Below are positions 11,317 to 23,503 of a stretch of DNA of 64,000 nucleotides, piece after piece. The translations under genes and the position numbers were made by a program. The DNA is from Isoetes taiwanensis. Taxonomy: Eukaryota; Streptophyta; Lycopodiopsida; Isoetales; Isoetaceae. Where the stretch lies: positions 1,377,455-1,441,454 of the forward strand of contig JAJEKV010000130.1 of assembly GCA_021234155.1 (NCBI GenBank), written 5' to 3'. The number at the start of each line of letters is the position of its first letter. The first letter of the stretch is position 1. The notes under the pieces were generated by a model. That model saw only the letters and a list, made by a program, of their open reading frames with translations, did no database searches and was not told where the DNA came from.

Positions 11317-12716
11317 TGTGACGTCCCCCTCACCTGCATACGGTGCTAAACGTGACACAAACAGGGAGTTCTTCCCCCACACCAGCTCCACATGCCGACA
11401 TGTGGCCCTCCACATATCATCGCACCCGTGAACCAGTCCCGTGGGAAGAGTGAAGGTGTCATTCACCCCTCGCCTCCCCGTGGCCTACCTAGTCGCTGGA
11501 AGCGTAAAACATACATGTCGCAAGACACAACATATCCTCCATCCACCCGTATATGGTATATATCATGATATCGCAGACAGCGGGTCATCACATAAGGAAT
11601 CCTACCAAGGCTTAGATTTCAAGGGGTGACCGGACGGGCTTTGGGTTCTAGAGTTCATTGCGTGCATGTAATTCATGGCAATGGATTTGGCCGGGTATAA
11701 GAACATGGCAAGGGGTGTTCAATCCATCCGCCTCCCCTCCCGTGCACACTTTGGGTGAGTAGGGTCAAAGTGTTGACCTCGATCAGAGCTCACGGATGCA
11801 TAGCCGAAGGGCTATTCCTGGGTCTCATCCTCCCAGGCCCTCGATGGGGCAGGTAGGGATTACCCCTCCGTGAGATCTACATGCTGGGACCCACAAAGAC
11901 TATATAGCACTATGGCAGGCCACCCGCACATGGTAATCGACCGGAACAATCCACCGGAAAGAATGTACACCACTGGTCACGGGCCGCTTTTTGATACCAT
12001 GCCTTTGCCCACACCGAACCTCTGTACACCACCAAGCCATTAGGCTTGTCCCTAGTCACAATGATCCCCCTGAGGCTTTACACAATTGTGGGATCGCTCA
12101 AGAGTCAAACATGAACCTTCTTTGCCCGGGCCCCTTCCACCCACAACCGTGTGTGGCTCTTGTACACAAAGCCGGAATTCCTCTATAGTGCTAGAGAGGC
12201 TACCTAGGAGCATCAACCATGTTTTAGGGGCTCACCCCCTTCCCAATACAAGGAGTTCACCGATAGATCATCCAAATATTATCAATGTAAGAACTAAAGA
12301 ACTAGATCTAATCATAGAGTTAGGTTCTTATTAGTGTCCAGATCTAAGATCTAGATATCTATGGGCAATTTAATAGTCTAAAACCCCATTCGTATGACTA
12401 GAAGACGGTTTAAGCACAAACTGACCAAATACCGATCCTTGAGTGGTTTCTCCCACCTGAGTTCAACCATCCCCGCTTGAGCTGAGCGAATTGGGGAACT
12501 GGGATGCATGCCACCGCTACGATGCTCGGGAGGCTGCTTTGGCTCCCCCTCGGGCAGCCAAACCGAGCTCTAAAACCCTAAGGACTTAAAACTAGCAAGC
12601 TAGGGTTTTCCTACCCCAAATAGACATGGGGTTTAGGCTAGGGTTTCCAATTACCCATTTTGGCATGTGGAATAATTGAAAGGCCCCACTTGCCTTTTAA
12701 TGGCCAGGGTGGCAAA
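11317..12716 (-). mobile_element. 5' LTR of the gypsy element, outer end missing
   Basis: This is the second copy of the LTR, starting TGTGACG next to the primer binding site. It matches 83-1,404 up to the segment ending 'ggccagggtggcaaa'. After 12,716 the sequence is unrelated to 1,405-1,604, so about 200 bases of the LTR's outer (U3) end appear to be lost. No target-site duplication can be paired. On the minus strand this LTR would have held the element's promoter. Confidence 0.75.
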
Positions 12717-14980
12717 TCCAGTTGAAAATGTTTGTGTATGGGTGTTGCAAACTTTATTACTGTAATAATGGGATCAACTGCCTATCTTTACGGTAACTTT
12801 TTACTTTACGTTTCTATTTGTTTTTTATCAGATGAAATTCAAAAGCTACACAGTGATGAAAGCCTCTAAAATGAATTCTAGTTTTTCTGATTTGAATTTA
12901 AAATTTTTGTCACACCCTGGGGAGGGTAAGATCCCTCAAGGCCCGAAGAGGCCAAATTTTTTTTTTTTTTTTTTTAACACAATCATTAACATCCACATAT
13001 AATGGCAACCACCTGCCTGGCTGACATTCACATTGACACACTGGCTCACAACCATTTGCTCATCCCTGAACCCCTAGGCCTGCACATTCGCCACTCGGTG
13101 ATGTAGGCAACAGAACCCCAATCTTCAGATTTTGCACGCACGCAAATCAATACCATATAGTATCCCGCTTGAAATCTTATAGTATTTTCGTGAATCTTGT
13201 TAGCACAAAGATAGCAAATTTTGTACTCTGCCACCCCGCCAAACGAGGAAACCTTTACATACTGTAGATTAAGGAACAAAGTAAACAATATGCCTATCCA
13301 ATGCCTGCTCCTTTGAGTCATCACCTCCCCGGGGTGAATATGCACCAAACCAAAGGGGGTTTAAGGGGGATTTTAATCTAGTTCTGTGTTGGACCCAATG
13401 GTTGGTGTTAACTTAATTGTACCGGTAGTTATGTGTTGCCGTTAATGCCTTCAAATGGTTGTTATGTGTTGGTCGTTATGTCAGACTTAATTTCTTATAT
13501 GTTGATGTCAATGGGCTCATTTTAATTAGTTGGGACAGTTGATTATTCACAAAGCACAATGCCTACTGACTCATGTGCGAGTTTGGGTGCATTGGACATA
13601 CGTAGGGGGTAGCGGTTACGCTTTGGGGATTAACTCATAAATGAGCACCCCTGCCAACTTTGCCTTTATGGTGGGGCTTACTGATTGCCTGGCCCCGGGT
13701 CGAGGGAAAGATCTCCGTCACTCTGGCTGTACAAAATAGGGTTCCCGCCAATAGCTTTCACTCCGACCTCCGTATGAATCAGGCCTTGAGGAGGATCATC
13801 AGATGTCATTTTTCGCGGAAATTATTTGGAAATGGCGTAGGGTAAAGAATGATTCGCCCGAAGCGCCTTCTACGAGAAAAAAAAAAAAGGTTAGTTTAGG
13901 GTTTCTTGATATCCTTTCTTTCTTTAAGCCAAAAACTTAGTTCTTTCTTAATTTTCCTCTTGCATTTCAAGATGAAAGTGGCTACCTCACCGGTCGAGGT
14001 TAAGCTAAGCTCGAGGGCTATGTAATGAGGCGAGGATCCCAGACAATAACTTGGGATGAATGCCCTCGAAGATTTCCTGCGTATGGTCGAGCTTACCGAA
14101 GGAGGGAAAATCAAACTACACAAAGCCCGACTGAGCTTGCAAAGACCGGTTAGGGATTTGGCGTCGAAAGGTGTATGCAGTTTGGGATCAAGAACAAGGA
14201 AGCAAAGGGTTTATTTTGCAAAGAGCTTTTGCATGGCGTAAAAGCAAGACACGTACCAAAATATTTGTTAATCGGGGCAAGTTTGCATTTTACGAGTATG
14301 AACCAGCCAGAAAATGTTTAAAATCTGAGGATGTAGTGGGTCGACATGCTTAAAGAATATAAATGTGGGACTTGAAGCATTGCAAGATAGGGGCGGTACA
14401 TTTAAACTGAATTAAAAGCATGTCTTCTAGAGTCGCTGAGTCGCACAATGAGGTATGTAGGGTTGATGGCATGATTTCGCTTATGAAGATGCTTGCATGG
14501 CACTAGGGGATATTCAAAGAGCAAAAAGTTGCATTGTAGATTTCAGTTCTTTATTTCCGGAAGAAAGATGGAGCCCGAATGAACTTGCAAAAGGGGGTGA
14601 TGGTATGGGTTTATCTCTTTAACTATGGTAAGGAAAAAAGCATGATAGAGAAGAGGAGTGCCTTTCGGATCACGGGCACAAGACCTTGAGTTGCGCCTTG
14701 TCTTCTTGCCGACAACTCAACAAAGATTTTGAACGCCATTTCTAACTTGAACGGACTTGGATCTAGTACCTTCACAAGTCTTTGATCAAACCATGTGCGG
14801 TGAATGGACGGTTGTAGATGGGAAGGATGGATGCAAGGCCTGCATGCTTTCTTTTGACACAGTTTAGCTGGTGACATTAGATTGTGGACACTCATACCAT
14901 CTACTATGCTTCCAATTGTGCTTGGGAGAATTTGTGTTGTATAGTATGCAAGGCAACTATACCTACGTGGATTTACTAAC
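12717..14980. other. Unassigned DNA with a 19-T run
   Basis: A run of 19 T at 12,957-12,975 could mark the poly(A) end of a minus-strand retroposed sequence. The 100-codon minus frame behind it (13,046-13,348) has cysteines but no recognisable family. The motif 'tgtcacaccctgg' at 12,908 resembles the start of some plant LTRs, but no partner was found. The rest shows nothing I can identify. Confidence 0.3.
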
Positions 14981-14982
14981 AC

Positions 14983-16520
14983 GTGGGATATGCAGATCAT
15001 ATCCCCATCCTTAAGAAGTTTCAGGGACAATGGCGGGGGGATGCATTCACGGTTTCAAGTGATTATGAAACTCCGACCAATGATGATAACAACATGAAAA
15101 GAAGGCCTATAACGAGCCATGACCAGTCCAATTTGGAAAAGGTAATTGCATTTTACATAATTGAATTAGAATGTAGAAGAATGTAAATTCTTTTAATTAA
15201 CATTTGTGCATTGTAGGAGCAAAAAAGAAGAGGAAGGTCACAGAGAACAAGTCGAGATTACATTAAAAACATGTTTGTTTGTTGTGTATGGATTCATGTG
15301 TAGAAGATGTTAATTGCTTTATTGATTTTGCAGATCCAAAGATCCCCAAAAACACCAAGAGTCCAAAGAAGGCCACTAACACCAAGAAATCCAAAGAAGG
15401 CCACCGCAATTTAAATGAATACAATACCGCTGATGGTCTTGCGATGATCGAGAAAGCAACACATTAGCTCAATCCCAAAAGCGAGTACCACAACATGCCC
15501 GAGAAGATGGGGTTGCTAAAGTATTAGATTTTGATGATGCCATGCCCACGCATTAAGTGTAAAGAAAGGGAAAAAGCATGCCTAGGAAGTGGAAGACTCC
15601 AAATAAGGAACTGATGGTATGAACCAATTACCATTACCATTACTAATGATATTGGTAAATTCTTGAATGCTTACTATTTTTTATTTTATTTTTTCGCCTT
15701 CCTTTACTACATCCCGGTTACAAAGCGTGTGGAAAAGAAGACCAAAAAAAGGAAGGAAAGTTAGAGCCGAGGGGAAAATTTGGATCATCAAAACGCGAGC
15801 TTTTGGGCGCATACTTTTGAACAAGAGCAGCGGAGGTTTGCCCCCGAGGCACAGAGGTAGCAGCTAGTGGTTTGGTTAACCGAGTTTGAACAAGAACAAA
15901 GCCGGGGTTTATTGAGCAATGAAGTTGAGGACGCGCATAAACAATCGTGTCTTGGTATAGAGCATTCAAATTTTGGTGCTAGTTGTGACTTCAGGTTTGT
16001 CAACCATGTCACGTATCCTGGTCTAGTTCAATACCGGTTGCTCGGGTGTTGTTAGCACTGCACATGCGGTTCCTTTGGTGCTAGCAGAGGTTTGTTGGGA
16101 TGCTTTTTTGTGCATAGAGTTAATCTATATGTAATCCACAAATAGATCAGACAAGCACAAAAGGATACCTCGCAGTTGATGAGGCTATTCGGGGGTTTGC
16201 AATGAAATACTAGGTGGTAAAGAAGTTGCTAAAGAAGGTGAGTCGGACACACGTACGGTGCTACAAATGTAAGAAGATCATATTACAAAAAGTGGTTCTT
16301 GCCGAGAAAGAACTGATGTTGGAGATGAAGAGGCAATGAAAGAAGATATGGATGTTGGAGAAAGTGAAGAAGCCGATGAAAATGAAGATGGTGATGAGAG
16401 TGAAGATGATGTGGACAGAAACACTTGGCCAATACTATGCTGCGGTAGTGAAGAAGAAGATGCATTAAATAATAGATGGGCAGGTTTGTTAATATTAGGT
16501 GTTAATATTTGGTGTTAATA
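14983..16520 (+). pseudogene. Gene-like stretch with spliced exons, unknown protein
   Basis: An open frame from 14,983 of exactly 53 codons ends in frame at a GT donor (15,141/15,142). An acceptor at 15,216 opens a basic exon (KRRGRSQRTS), and an acceptor at 15,333 opens a Lys/Pro-rich one (PKKATNTKKSKEGH). Further on, FEQEQ occurs twice (about 15,810 and 15,890), and 16,336-16,480 encodes an acidic stretch rich in Glu and Asp. A nuclear protein with basic and acidic regions would fit. I do not recognise the family, and stops interrupt several parts. It could be a decayed transposon gene. Confidence 0.3.
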
Positions 16521-16844
16521 TTCGGTGACATGGGATGTATTCGAAGGTACGTTCGGTATGTATCATTTTGGAAACTTAAGTTATTCCTACAAAGAAATGT
16601 GTTATGTAATGACCAGTTTTGCAAGTTAACAAACCGCGGTTAACTTCATATATATTTTAACTTATATACCAGGTGGAAGAGATGTTGAATGTTCTTACAC
16701 TCTTCATCGATATTTTCAATGCTTTGCAATGTGATATTTGATATGAAATACAAACAGATTTTTGATATTTGTGCACACGCCTGGAACTTGATTGATTTTC
16801 CCGTGTTTTCTTGAATTCGGTCTTCGGCCCCCTCTGTTCCAAAT

Positions 16845-17050
16845 TCATGTAAATTCAAATTCATATAGCTCAAATTCATCTAAGTTTCAAATTCATCCCA
16901 GAAGTTCAAATTCATCTAAGTTCAAAATTCATCTAAGTTTAAAATTCATCTAAGTTCAAAAATTCATCTAAGTTTAAAATTCATCTAAGTTCAAATACAT
17001 CTAAGTTCAAATACATCTCATCTAAGTTCAAATTCATCTAAGTTCAAAAA
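16845..17050. repeat. Tandem repeat of a ~18-20-base unit
   Basis: About ten copies of a unit close to 'aagttcaaattcatct' run without a break, varying in A-run length and in t/a changes. It is a simple minisatellite with no coding sense in either strand. Confidence 0.9.
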
Positions 17051-17175
17051 GCGCAAGGAAATATTCGCAATGAATATTCCCAAGGTAAGACCCTTATGGA
17101 ATCTAGAACTCAGAAACTTGTAAGGGAATATTCCATGGGTACCTTTGTCAAGGAAATATTCCCCTGAATATTCCA

Positions 17176-17272
17176 GGTATTACCCCAAGCACCCCCAAGC
17201 ATCTCGAAAGCACCCCAAGCACCTCAAAGCACCCCCAAGCACCTCGAGAAAGCACCCCAAGCATCCCAGGAT
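17176..17272. repeat. CCCCAAGCACC minisatellite
   Basis: About six copies of a unit near 'aagcaccccaagcacctc' lie in tandem. A short remnant of the same motif is at 21,118-21,145. Confidence 0.85.
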
Positions 17273-17439
17273 ATCTTAGTACAAAGAAATGATCATCTTC
17301 GGTACAACAAATTTGATTTGAGATACAAGGGGATATGGAGACAAGGTAAATTTTTGTATTACGGATCAATTCTTTACAAGTTACATTCATCATTTTTACA
17401 AGTTACAAGTTAAGAAATCATCTAAGATTTCTTGAAGTC

Positions 17440-17931
17440 CTTTTAGCCGCAGATTTTTGGAAACTTCGACATCACATTTGTTCCATCGAGTCCGCTTTTG
17501 GACTTACTTTTAGCACCGGATTTTTGGCAACCGCAGACATCACATCAGCTTCTGAATCGTGATTCTTGATGTACTTTTAGCACAATTTCTTAGAAACTAG
17601 CGGACATCACATTTGTTGCCGAAACCCTTTTTGGACTCCTACTTTAGCACCAGTTTCTTTCGCAACCGCAGACATCACATCGCCTTTCTGCATTCTTGGA
17701 TGTACTTTTAGCACCAGATTCTTGAAACCGTGAGACATCACATTTGCTTCGAAGTCCGGCCGGAGGTAAACAATTAATTATTTGCTCGTATGCTTCTTCG
17801 GACAACTTATACATGTTTTCCTCGTCGACAACATCTTTGCAATTCAACTTTGACAGCAATAACAAGATGAGAATAGTTGCGATTAATGCGGCTTGTTTAC
17901 CGTAGTTCATATTTTTTTTGTCGGACCTCAA
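17440..17931 (-). pseudogene. Signal-peptide-like leader plus ~22-residue repeats, unknown
   Basis: On the minus strand a frame starts at 17,931 (an in-frame Met also lies 7 codons on). It has a basic N terminus, then the hydrophobic run ALIATILILLLLSKLNC, as in a secretory signal peptide. An acidic segment (DVVDEENMYKLSEEAYEQI) follows. Then come five tandem DNA units of about 66 bases, each able to encode a ~22-residue repeat with KCDV and SGAKS motifs. The reading frame is open through the first repeat and part of the second (to 17,644); later units lie in other frames because of small indels. I do not recognise the family. An intact version would be a secreted or ER protein with cysteine-containing repeats. 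Confidence 0.45.
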
Positions 17932-18589
17932 CTCATAGTACTTCCAGCCAATGATGTGCTCTCTTACACTGAATTTTGCACCCCAGCCATCTACAAAAAG
18001 CCGTTTCTACTATATGCATGGCCTCAAGCACTTTTTACTAGCCAAAATCATACTTGTTTTTTGTACAGGTTCGCTAACAATGGCAAAGTTGTCACCCTCG
18101 CTCTATGAGGCTAGCTTTCCAATCGATTGTCACCCCTCAAACCGCACATGCTCAATTATATCTTCGATCCACCTCCTTTGGTTTGAGTTCGAGAATAGAC
18201 AAAGGCACACGTTTCTTATCAAATTCACACAACTCTTACATAGACCCTTCCAAAGATGCATCACAAAACATGAAAGTTTTTGTGTGCCATCATAACAGCC
18301 CTTTCTTTACAAAAGGTCTGATCATGTGAACTTTTTTTCGTCCTTTTAAAGTGTCAGTGTCATACGATAGACCTGTCTACTTCTCAAGTCCGATAAGCCA
18401 AAAGTTCCTACAAAAGCATGCAAAATGAGAACACCTTTTTGAATAGTAAAAAATGTGGCGAGAAGAAATGTGTGTAAATTGATAGAATTATAGTCTTTAC
18501 TTTCCCTTTTCACTAAAGTACCTACTCAGTAGAAAAAGTCTGACATCTTCTGCATTTCTTAGTGGTGTGGAATTTCTTTTCAAAGATCT

Positions 18590-20610
18590 CACTTGTAAGA
18601 ACTCTTTTGATCCTTTGCCCGCACCATCGTGCTTTCGCCTTTTCCATGAGCTGAGGGGCAAAGAAGTGCCAAGTTATCTTGATGCCTCTCATCCGAAAAA
18701 ATACCGCCTAAATAATAAAATGCTCTTGGCGATTTGGTGAAAGCACACATCCATCCGGCCGAAAACATGGTTATCAACTTCTATATTTCCAGCTTTAAAG
18801 AGCATCACTATGCCTTTGCAAACAATCTTGCACAAATAAGCAATCATGGTCCCTATCATGGAGATGTAGAAATTTGTTTTCCTTCACAATCTTCCCGTCA
18901 CCAACAACCAGGTTTGCCTTCTCACCATCTTTTGCATGTCTATATGTTATGTGCACTAGAAGCGTGCCCGGTCATTTTCTCAATGGAGGGTTTGTATTTC
19001 TGCTTCCGTATCTTAAAGGTATAGTTTCTGCAAAATCAATGACATGTACCATTGTACCCGGAGGGAATGTTTGCAAGCGGTCTTTGAACTTTTCAGCCTG
19101 CCATCTAGCGGTGTAGTTGTGAGGAATAAAGCGCTTAATAACACTCTTGGCATGCACAAAAACTCTTCTTGCGGAAGTGGGATTTGTAAACTAGCTTCAT
19201 AACATCCTTGGTTTTGGCTGTCCCACCTTTTTAATGAAGGTCTCCTGCACCTAAACAATGTACAAGCAAGGAAGAGCACATGTCAACCACAAACAATGGC
19301 ATATATGTTGCTAATAAAAAGTGAGTCACCTTTTCAAAGTTCTTCCATTCCACCTTTGCCATGTGGCTGGCCTCTAAAGGACAAAGTTGGAACTTTTAAT
19401 TCCACAATCTGCACATGACATCCTAAGGCATGCATCTTTGTACAACTCCACATTCTCATTCTTTTCACATAAGAAACTTTTCCACAAAACGCTTGTGTTT
19501 GCAAAGACATGGTTCCTTGCTTGACAAGTGGGACCAACACCACATACCTTACATTGACAAATCACATTGTTCACCATGCACATTCTTGTCCCTTCTAATG
19601 CTATTCGAGCACCTTACACATACTCCATTCTCATGTGATAGATGCAACAACAAGTCTCTCTTTCGTTTAACCTCCTCACAAACTTTGGCTTCAAAGCTTC
19701 AAAAAGTCTCAATCCAATGCAAATCTCTGGATGTGCTTTTTTGAACCTTTCAAAGAATGTGACCTGCAAGTACCACAATATTTAGCAAGATGAATATGAA
19801 TATACTAGGATTACTTACTCATTTTTTCTGAATTGAATATGAATCCTAAGATTACTTACTTGTGGTTCTTCCAGAAAATGAATTGCATGCATCGAGTAAG
19901 GCTTCTGTTCCTTTCTTCCATTGGGTGTTCTTCTCAACTTGATAACTTGTCTCTTGTTAGGAGACACCCGAGTGTTATTTGTCCAAAACTGAACTATGTT
20001 TTCTCTATCTTCATCACTCAACCTGTCAGATCTTTCCTTACGTTTGAACATACTCCAAGGGCCTCCAGTTTCTGCTAGATTTCTCTTATCAATAGCTGCA
20101 TAAACTGTTTTTCTTCTCAAGTTTAAGACCTCACAAACCTTGCTTCTGCTGCACCCTTCTTTCAAAGCCATCATGATAGTGGATGATCTTGCATTGCAAA
20201 TGTCCCCTTTCTTTTTTTTTTTTTTGTTGGTGGCCAGAGTGTCTTTAACACTCTCAACAACATGTTTCATTGCAGTAACCTCTTTCTTTCCTAGCATCTT
20301 GAATTCTGGTAGTGCTTCAGCAGCTCGTGCAATGACCTCCTCTCTGTCCTTAGGAATCATGTTTTTGCATCTTTTTTCTATGAATTCGACTATGATCCTG
20401 GCTTCTAACCTGTTTCACCCTCAAAGAAAGCCTTCTTTTCTTTTTTGCTCTGCTAAAGAATTCAATCTAATCTTTTCGGCTCTCCTTCTCCTTTGGTCTC
20501 TTCTCTCTTTGGTGACCATAATTTTTTCTTGTTGTACTTTGCCGGGGACATGCAACAACCTACGGTTTCTTGTGCTTTGGAGAACATGGGGAATTTTGTG
20601 TAGAAACATG
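18590..20610 (-). pseudogene. Spliced transposase-like gene with DFAE and HGKG motifs, broken
   Basis: The minus strand carries a first large exon (20,360-19,860) with a helix-turn-helix-like region (SRSKVCEVLNLRRKTVYAAI) and FWTNNTRVSPNKRQV. A GT-AG intron of 96 bases (19,859-19,764) joins in phase to FFERFKKAHPE and LKPKFVRRLNER. Next come CCCIYH and CxxC pairs (CQCKVCG, CADCG). A later exon holds FIPHNYTARWQAEKF and VHVIDFAETIPLRYGS, and the last part has FHQIAKS and AHGKGE. This order matches a eukaryotic transposase-like family that I know mainly from animals and non-flowering plants, but I cannot give its formal name. A frameshift after CCCIYH and later stops break it. A basic N-terminal piece (RRDQRRRRAEKIR) lies at 20,421-20,609. 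Confidence 0.6.
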
Positions 20611-21340
20611 CCTCCCTTGCTTAATTGGCGTCTGCAGGCGGGGGTGAAGTCTCATATACCTTGTTTTCCCCTTGCAAGCTGTGATGGACTCTCAATTTCT
20701 GGCCTTCCCCCATCAATGGAATCATCATATTGACTTCCAAGAGATTTGTTTGGCGGTAGTAATTCAAATCCACTCCCAAAGATTCTCACTGCCAAATCCA
20801 AATCCTGCCCCCAGAAATTTAGCTTCATACTCTGCAACAAGAGAATCAAAGTCCATGCCATGCAACAAAATGCACTCTCACGGAAAAGAAGGAGTGAAGA
20901 AAAATTCCAGGCAAGAACCAAGCAAAAGACATGGTTACCCCGCCCATTTTTGCCAAGAATGACTCCCCGCTGCTTTTCGAAATCAAAATGGAGCTCCCCT
21001 CCCTTCCCGAGCAGCAGGAGATCCGGCGCCACTAATTTCGTCTAATTATGATTAAGAAAAAATTAAAGAAAATGTTAACTACCCGTCAAAAAACAGCGAT
21101 GCCAAATTTTTAAAAACACCCTAAGCACCCACAAAGCACCCCGATGTCGCGACATGAATTTCTATAACTTTTATTATGTATGTTCTAACAGTTTGGAGCA
21201 ACTCTTTGTTGTTTGAGGTGTAACAGTTTTGAAGAAAATTCATTTCTAGCTTTCTACTGAAATATTGATGTAACTTGAGGGATTTTTTCCATAACACGCG
21301 GGAAGCAATGGTGATTGTCCTGCATTTAATTATCTTGTTT
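20611..21340. other. No gene recognised
   Basis: This stretch lies upstream of the transposase-like gene. A 126-codon minus frame (20,652-21,032) has no recognisable features. A fragment of the CCCCAAGCACC minisatellite is at 21,118-21,145. Nothing else stands out. Confidence 0.3.
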
Positions 21341-21450
21341 TTTAAAATGGGAAGGTGTTGGTATGTGTGCCGGAAGGCCGCATATGCAGACGCATCGGCG
21401 TTCCCTTCTCCCCTGCGGGACGCAAATGCAACAAACTCTCCCTTTGACGG
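21340..21450. repeat. Dispersed hairpin repeat, copy 1
   Basis: The segment runs 'aaaatgggaaggtgttgg', then a GC-rich part with CCGCATATGCAGACGCATCGG and GCGTTCCC. The same order of motifs occurs at 60,635-60,700 and 62,185-62,250. Confidence 0.5.
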
Positions 21451-21572
21451 CAATGCAAGCCGCATTGCTTAGGGTTTTAGGTTTAGCGGCAAATTGGTCT
21501 TCTTGCTATGTTCTTCATTGCTTTAGAAAGGAGGAAATGCGCCATAGCCACTCCACAAACCGGCCATATCCG

Positions 21573-21945
21573 TGGAGCCCCGGCTGAGCTCGGCTGTAGA
21601 TGGACCCTATATTCGAAGTCATTACCTTCCCCATATTCGAAGTCGTCTTCTCCAGCAAAGCTTCACATCACCTTCATAGAGCAGCTCGCTTCAGCATCTT
21701 CCTACATTTTTTTAGGTTCTCCATTTTGTTGGCCTTTCTCTGGGCAGCAGTGGTATAAGAAAATATTCATTGGAGCCTAGCTGAGCTCGGCTGCCAGAGG
21801 ATCCCCATGTTCGAAGTCATTTCTTTCGGCAAATCTTCACATCATTTTCATACAGCAGCTCACTTCAACATTTTAATGTCTTACAATTTTTTGAGTTCTC
21901 GATTTCGTTGATCTTTCTATTTGCAGCAGTGGTATAAGAAACTGC
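21573..21945. repeat. Imperfect ~190-base tandem duplication
   Basis: Both halves run through 'gctgagctcggctg', 'attcgaagtcatt', 'cttcacatca', a 'gagcagctc'-type segment and 'gcagcagtggtataagaaa'. The first spans about 21,573-21,765 and the second about 21,771-21,945. The second runs into the larger duplicated block that starts at 21,893. Confidence 0.75.
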
Positions 21946-22690
21946 TGAAGAATCTTCTTTGTTTCTTGATATATTTGTGCCCAACAGGTACGTTTGCATA
22001 CTAGCATGAATACAATCTGCTTGATGCCAAAAAGTGGAAGCCGGCTATGTTGGAGCTGGCCGTTCTGTTCAGAGATGGTATTTTCGGCCTGTTGAATAAG
22101 ATTTCAAACATTTCTGGCTTTTGTGGCTTCGAATCATATATGCATCTCACTTTTGATAAGCTGCTATCACTGAACGAGTGATGATGGCAATGCACAAAAG
22201 GACTTTTTCCTTAGTCCGTAGATTTTTGGTAAAACATTTGGTTGCTTCTATAGACTGGCAGATTAAGACCTCTCATCATTCATCTATTCACTATTTCAAG
22301 GTAATTAATCAGAAGACTAATCTATTGCAGATTCATTACATATTCGTCTGGCCTTTTGAGACCATTTTTGTGTGCATATGTGCAGAGCTTTAGGAATTTG
22401 CACTCCAACCAGGCAAACGAAGAGGAGGTATAATCTCGGCTCTATATTTTGTAAGGAACTTGAGTGGAGGTATTGTGTGATCCATCAGCAACTTTAGCTT
22501 CTGCTTTGCATTTTCGAATGAGCTTGGACGCCTTATTTTTGCTTGACTGTTTTGCATAAACTTTGTGAGTAGGGCTTCATTACCTAAGCACTTAAGTCAT
22601 CTTTTTTCCATAGCCCAAAGAAAAAGCAGCCCAAAGAGGCACCATGGATTTTTGTTTCTGCCGCAAGTTTTGAAGCAATTATAGATTAGG
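21893..22690. repeat. ~800-base duplicated block, copy A
   Basis: It is collinear with 23,504-24,297 from 'gagttctcgatttcgttg' to 'gaagcaattatagatt'. Copy A keeps its CAG and CTG triplets. No coding frame is recognised. Confidence 0.9.
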
Positions 22691-23100
22691 CTACCCATCC
22701 GACTTGGTCGGGTCTTTGGCACGCCGTTGTTGGCTTCCCACCCGACTTGGTTGTGTTTGGCTCCCCACTCGACTCGGTGGTGTTTGGTTCGGTTAGTTGG
22801 CTGCCCACCCGACTTGGTGGCTCTGTCGGTTAGTTTGGCTACCCAACCGACTTGGTGGTGTTTGGCCCCCGCATCCGACTTGGTGGTGGTTGGCTGCCCA
22901 CCGACCGGGTGCCCACTTCGACTTGATGGCTCGCCGGCCACCCATCCGACTTGGCGAGGACTTGGATCGCCGTTGTTGTCTCCCCACCGAGCTTGGTCAA
23001 GTCGTGTGGTCTAATCGATCATCTTGGCTACCCACACGACTTGGTGGTGTTTGGCTGGGTGGTTGGCTGGTCGTTTTGGCTGGGTGGTTGGCTGGTCGTG
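22691..23100. repeat. CCGACTTGGT repeat array
   Basis: About ten degenerate copies of a unit containing 'cccacccgacttggtggtg' and 'tttggct', spaced 30-60 bases apart, lie between the two duplicated blocks. Confidence 0.8.
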
Positions 23101-23104
23101 CTGC

Positions 23105-23503
23105 TGACGTGTCAGGTCCCCTGTTATCAGCCATAGCCCCCCCTATCAGCCATGGCGGCGCGACGGGGCCTAGAGTCGCCGGTCCGTCCCCGCGAAGGCA
23201 AACGCTGGACCGGGCGAGGGCAAGGGCGCATTGCTGACGTGGAAACCATCTCGGCACGCCATCCAACACCCGTGATGACATGTCAGGCCCCCGTTATCAG
23301 CCAAAACCCCCAAGTATCAGCCCGAGGCATGCGCTGATGGGCCTAGAAACGCCGGGCGGTCGGAACGAAGTCTTTAACCAATGGGCGGGGCGCATTGCCG
23401 ACGTGGAAACCATCTCGCACGCATGGCCCAAGGCCGATGGATGATGTGTCACCCCGTTATCAGCCAAGTACCCCGTTATCAGCCGAGTATGCATACCGGG
23501 CCT
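23105..23503. repeat. ~130-165-base tandem repeats with TTATCAGCC
   Basis: There are three degenerate units. Each has 'gctgacgtg' or similar, then 'cccgttatcagcc', a second 'tatcagcc', and 'gggcctaga'. The third runs directly into copy B of the 800-base block. Confidence 0.75.

Noticed and set aside
12908-12975. Possible start of another LTR ('tgtcacaccctgg')
   Set aside because: No second copy, primer binding site or polypurine tract could be found near it.
16845-17272. Regularly spaced repeats considered as a CRISPR-like array
   Set aside because: Units are contiguous with no unique spacers, and the genome is clearly eukaryotic. They are minisatellites.
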